Source of the DNA: CF-161 sp035259145
GTDB taxonomy: Bacteria; Chloroflexota; Dormibacteria; Dormibacterales; Dormibacteraceae
Assembly (NCBI GenBank): GCA_035259145.1
Contig: DATFWQ010000069.1
Location: 1-7,443 of the forward strand
Length of the DNA stretch: 7,443 nucleotides
Direction: 5' to 3'
Part shown: positions 4,371 through 7,443 of the stretch, piece by piece
How positions within the stretch are numbered: the first letter of the stretch is position 1
Layout of the letters: each line of letters begins with the position of its first letter
Made by a program: the position numbers and the translations under genes
The notes under the pieces: model-generated
What the model saw: only the letters and a program-made list of their open reading frames with translations
What the model was told of the DNA's origin: nothing
Database searches by the model: none

Positions 4371-6044
4371 ATGCGTACTCATCCACGAACCGGCCCTGCT
4401 ACGCCCCGGGCTCTGGAGGACCCGATTCGCAACCGTGGCGTGGCCTTTACCACGGCAGAGCGTGAGTCCCTCGGGCTCATCGGCCGGCTTCCGTCAGCAG
4501 TGTTGACGCTCGATCAGCAGGCGCGGCGCGCTTACCGACAGCTGCAGAACCAGGGCACCGACCTGGCCAAGAACGTCTATCTGGAGCAACTGCACGACCA
4601 GAACGAGACCCTGTACTTCAAGCTGCTCACAGAGCATCTTCCCGAGCTGCTGCCTATCGTGTACGACCCCACGATCGGGGACGCGATCATGCAGTATTCC
4701 CACGAGTACCGCCGCCCACGAGGAGTCTTCCTTTCCATCGACAGGCCTGCTGACATCGCCAGGGCATTCTCAACGCTCGACCTGGGCCCGGATGACGTCG
4801 ACCTGATCGTGTGCTCCGACGCCGAGGAGATCCTTGGCATCGGCGACTGGGGGGTGGGCGGCATCGAGATCTCGGTCGGCAAGCTGGCCGTCTACACGGC
4901 CGCGGCCGGGGTCGACCCGCGCAAGGTCATCCCTGTGTCACTCGACGTGGGCACCGACAACGAGGGGCTGCTGAACGACCCGCTCTACCTTGGCAACCGG
5001 CACTCTCGTGTGCGGGGCGCCCAGTACGACGCCTTCATCAAGGCGTATCTCGAGGTCGCGTCCTCGCTGTTCCCCAACGCGCTTCTGCACTTCGAGGACT
5101 TCGGTCCGGGCAACGCACGCCGGATCCTCGTCCAGTACGGCGACCGGTACCGAATTTTCAATGACGACATGCAGGGCACGGGCGCGATCACCCTGGCCGC
5201 GGTGCTGTCAGCCGTGCGGGTGTCAGGTTTGCCGATGCGGGAGCAGAAGCTGATCGTGTTTGGCGCGGGCACGGCAGGCGTCGGGATCGCCGACCAGCTG
5301 CGCGAGGCCATGGCGCGGGACGGAGCGACGCCCGAGCGGGCGACCGCACAGGTATGGCTCATCGACAAGCAGGGGCTGCTCCTCGACAGCATGACCGACC
5401 TGCGCGATTACCAGAAGCCGTACGCTCGCAGAGCAGCAGAGGTCTCCGGCTGGGACAATCGTCCGGACGGCGCGATCTCGCTGCTCGACACAGTTCGCAA
5501 CGTCGGGCCGACGATCCTGCTCGGCACGTCGACGGCGCACGGAGCGTTCACACGCGGGGTGGTCGAGGCCATGGCCGCCAAGGTCGATCGGCCGATCATC
5601 CTCCCGCTGTCCAACCCAACATCCCGCATCGAAGCCATGCCTGCCGACATCATCCCCTGGTCGAAGGGGAAGGCCCTGGTTGCCACGGGGATCCCGCTGC
5701 CACCCGTCGTTTACGAGGGTGTCACGTACACCATCGGGCAGGCCAACAATGCGCTCCTTTACCCGGGGCTGGGTCTCGGCACCATCGTCGCCCGAGCCAG
5801 CCGCGTGACCCCCGGAATGCTGCTCGCCGCCGCCGAGGCGGTGGCGCGGCAGGTCGACGTCAGCACCCCGGGCGCGTCACTGCTGCCCCTGGTCGAGAAC
5901 CTGCGCGCGTCGTCGGCCACGACGGCTGTAGCCGTGGTCAACGCAGCTGCTCGCGACGGCGTCGCGACCGCCAGGATCGACAACCCGGTCCAGGCAGTGC
6001 AGGATGCCATGTGGCAGCCTGTCTACGAGGAGGACGCAGTCTGA
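4371..6044 (+). CDS. NAD-dependent malic enzyme, malolactic-enzyme-like subclade
   Basis: This cytoplasmic protein of 557 residues has the length of E. coli MaeA (565) and aligns with the family from end to end. It should decarboxylate L-malate to pyruvate with NAD and Mn/Mg; malolactic relatives make L-lactate instead. Visible residues are Tyr98 (PIVYDPTIGD), Lys171 (SVGKLAVYTAAAGV), metal ligands Glu242, Asp243 and Asp266 (HFEDFG, FNDDMQGTG), and the NAD fold GAGTAG at 298-303. PLSNPTSRIEA and IGQANNALLYPGLGLG are also conserved. The segment SDAEEILGIGDWG has Glu153 where classical malic enzymes have Arg (human Arg165, DGERILGLGD); lactic malolactic enzymes read SDAEGILGIGDWG. NRHSRVRG, DKQGLL and QKPYAR also point to the malolactic subclade. 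ATG4371 follows AGGGAG by 8 bases; in-frame GTG4362 lies inside that box. The next gene overlaps the stop codon. Confidence 0.93.
   Translation: MRTHPRTGPATPRALEDPIRNRGVAFTTAERESLGLIGRLPSAVLTLDQQARRAYRQLQNQGTDLAKNVYLEQLHDQNETLYFKLLTEHLPELLPIVYDPTIGDAIMQYSHEYRRPRGVFLSIDRPADIARAFSTLDLGPDDVDLIVCSDAEEILGIGDWGVGGIEISVGKLAVYTAAAGVDPRKVIPVSLDVGTDNEGLLNDPLYLGNRHSRVRGAQYDAFIKAYLEVASSLFPNALLHFEDFGPGNARRILVQYGDRYRIFNDDMQGTGAITLAAVLSAVRVSGLPMREQKLIVFGAGTAGVGIADQLREAMARDGATPERATAQVWLIDKQGLLLDSMTDLRDYQKPYARRAAEVSGWDNRPDGAISLLDTVRNVGPTILLGTSTAHGAFTRGVVEAMAAKVDRPIILPLSNPTSRIEAMPADIIPWSKGKALVATGIPLPPVVYEGVTYTIGQANNALLYPGLGLGTIVARASRVTPGMLLAAAEAVARQVDVSTPGASLLPLVENLRASSATTAVAVVNAAARDGVATARIDNPVQAVQDAMWQPVYEEDAV
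6027..6033 (+). promoter_or_regulatory. ribosome binding site of the fumarase gene inside the malic enzyme gene
   Basis: GAGGAGG lies within the last codons of the malic enzyme gene, 10 bases before ATG 6044-6046. It supports the upstream ATG as the fumarase start even though this gives a longer N terminus than usual. Confidence 0.65.
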
Positions 6045-7443
6045 TGTCGCCCGCGCACAGGGGCAACTCAGCCAGCGGGCTCAGCGTGCCCGTGGGCGCC
6101 CCGAAGATTCTCGACGTGCCGATCGGCCTGGCGGCGACCGGGACGCGCCGAGAGACCGATTCCATGGGCGCCATCGATGTTCCGGCCGATCGCTACTGGG
6201 GTGCGCAAACGCAGCGCTCGCTGATCCACTTCTCGATTGGCGACGACCACATGCCCAAGGCCGTCTACCACGCATACGGCTACGTCAAAAAGGCGGCCGC
6301 AATCGTCAACGGCCGCGAGGGCCGCCTGCCTCGATGGAGGGCGGATCTCATCGCACGCGTCTGCGATGAGGTGATCGCAGGCAAGCTCGACGACCACTTC
6401 CCGCTGTACGTCTGGCAAACGGGATCGGGAACCCAGTCGAACATGAACATCAACGAGGTGATCAGCAACCGTGCCATACAGCTGGTTGGCGGTGAGCTTG
6501 GCAGCAAGAGTCCGGTCCACCCCAACGACGACGTCAATATGGCGCAGTCGTCCAACGACACGTTCCCGACGGCGATGAACATCGCCGCGCTCCAGGAAAT
6601 TCACGAGCACCTGCTGCCTGCTGTCCAGGCGCTGCAGCAGGCCGTTGCCGCCAAGGCAAAGCAGTGGCAGGACGTTGTCAAGATCGGCCGAACCCATCTC
6701 GAGGACGCCGTTCCGCTGACCGTCGGGCAGGAATGGTCAGGCTATGCGCACCAGCTGCGCGGAGGCATCGATCGTCTCACTACATCAGCGCAGGGGCTTT
6801 ACGAGCTCGCCGTAGGCGGGACCGCAGTAGGCACTGGACTCAATGCGCCGCCCCGCTTCGGCGAGGCCGTGGCCGCCGAGATCGCTTCTCTCACGGGCCA
6901 GCCGTTCCGAACAGCGACGAACAAATTCGCAGCCGAGGGCAGCCTGGATGCCATGGTGGCGGCCTCGACGGGGCTGCGGGCGCTGGCGGTACCACTGATG
7001 AAGATCGCCAACGACATCCGCTGGCTCGCGTCTGGCCCGCGCTGTGGGCTGGCGGAGCTGGTCTTGCCGGCCAACGAGCCGGGCAGCTCGATAATGCCGG
7101 GCAAGGTGAATCCAACTCAGTGCGAGGCCATGGTTATGGTCTGCATCCAGGTGCTCTCCGAGGACGGTGCCATCGCCTTCGCGGGAACGCAGGGCAACTT
7201 CGAGCTGAACGCGATGCGCCCGATCATCATCAACAACTTCCTGCACTCGGCGAGGATTCTGGGCGACGGGTGCACCAAGCTGCGCCAGTACTGCATCGAA
7301 GGCACCGAGCTGAATCGCGAACAGATCCACAACTACGTCAACCGGTCGCTGATGCTCGTCACTGCGCTGTCTCCGGTGATCGGCTACGACAAAGCCTCGG
7401 CGATCGCCCACAAGGCGAACCGCGAGGGCACGACTCTCAGGGA
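6044..7443 (+). CDS. fumC: class II fumarate hydratase (fumarase C), 3' end cut by the window
   Basis: The frame runs open from ATG6044 to the right edge, 466 codons without a stop. Fumarase C is a cytoplasmic tetramer that hydrates fumarate to L-malate in the TCA cycle. Conserved blocks are DSMGAIDVPADRYWGAQTQRS (39-59), TGSGTQSNMN, SSNDTFPTA (from 169), GRTHLEDAVPLTVGQE with His218, and the GSSIMPGKVN loop with catalytic Ser348. These match E. coli Ser139, His188 and Ser318 with a constant offset of 30, so the first 30 residues are an N-terminal extension. The sequence stops at NREGTTLR, so about 30-40 residues are missing. The ATG overlaps the malic enzyme stop (TGATG), so the two are translationally coupled. 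Aspartase and argininosuccinate lyase share the fold, but the residue pattern and close match favour fumarase. Confidence 0.95.
   Translation, partial: MSPAHRGNSASGLSVPVGAPKILDVPIGLAATGTRRETDSMGAIDVPADRYWGAQTQRSLIHFSIGDDHMPKAVYHAYGYVKKAAAIVNGREGRLPRWRADLIARVCDEVIAGKLDDHFPLYVWQTGSGTQSNMNINEVISNRAIQLVGGELGSKSPVHPNDDVNMAQSSNDTFPTAMNIAALQEIHEHLLPAVQALQQAVAAKAKQWQDVVKIGRTHLEDAVPLTVGQEWSGYAHQLRGGIDRLTTSAQGLYELAVGGTAVGTGLNAPPRFGEAVAAEIASLTGQPFRTATNKFAAEGSLDAMVAASTGLRALAVPLMKIANDIRWLASGPRCGLAELVLPANEPGSSIMPGKVNPTQCEAMVMVCIQVLSEDGAIAFAGTQGNFELNAMRPIIINNFLHSARILGDGCTKLRQYCIEGTELNREQIHNYVNRSLMLVTALSPVIGYDKASAIAHKANREGTTLR

Overview
The window is high-GC DNA with GTG and ATG starts, strong GGAGG-type ribosome binding sites and overlapping stop/start codons. 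Together with the protein sequences this points to an actinobacterium; the genus cannot be told from the sequence. Five protein genes are well supported. All identifications are from motifs and remembered family sequences, without database searches.

Left third (1 to about 2035) is an accessory region. The minus strand carries an internal piece of an IS1380-family transposase that runs off the left edge (about 415 to 1), and further right what looks like the start of the same kind of transposase (about 1794 to 1680, with ribosome binding site and a frameshift). Between the two, on the plus strand, sits a tightly coupled gene pair: a small DUF5519 ('luciferase' domain) protein (541-894) and an integral-membrane isoprenylcysteine carboxyl methyltransferase-like protein (891-1586). 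One reading is that the pair lies inside a broken insertion sequence.

Middle (2036-4105, minus strand) is one large exported hydrolase of the alkaline phosphatase superfamily with a signal peptide and eight cysteines. Upstream of it are three 11-bp direct repeats that resemble the architecture of a PhoP (PHO) box.

Right half (4371-7443, plus strand, divergent from the hydrolase) is a two-gene operon of C4-acid metabolism: an NAD-dependent malic enzyme of the subclade that includes malolactic enzymes, then a class II fumarase whose ATG overlaps the malic enzyme stop codon and which is cut by the right edge. Together they would take fumarate to malate and then to pyruvate (or lactate, if the enzyme is malolactic) with release of CO2. 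The 265-bp divergent intergenic region holds two perfect inverted repeats near the malic enzyme gene that look like operator sites.

No tRNA, rRNA or CRISPR array was recognised. The only stretch over 300 bp without an intact gene is 1587-2035, which holds the transposase fragment, an inverted repeat around its translation start, and about 175 bp in which I see little.
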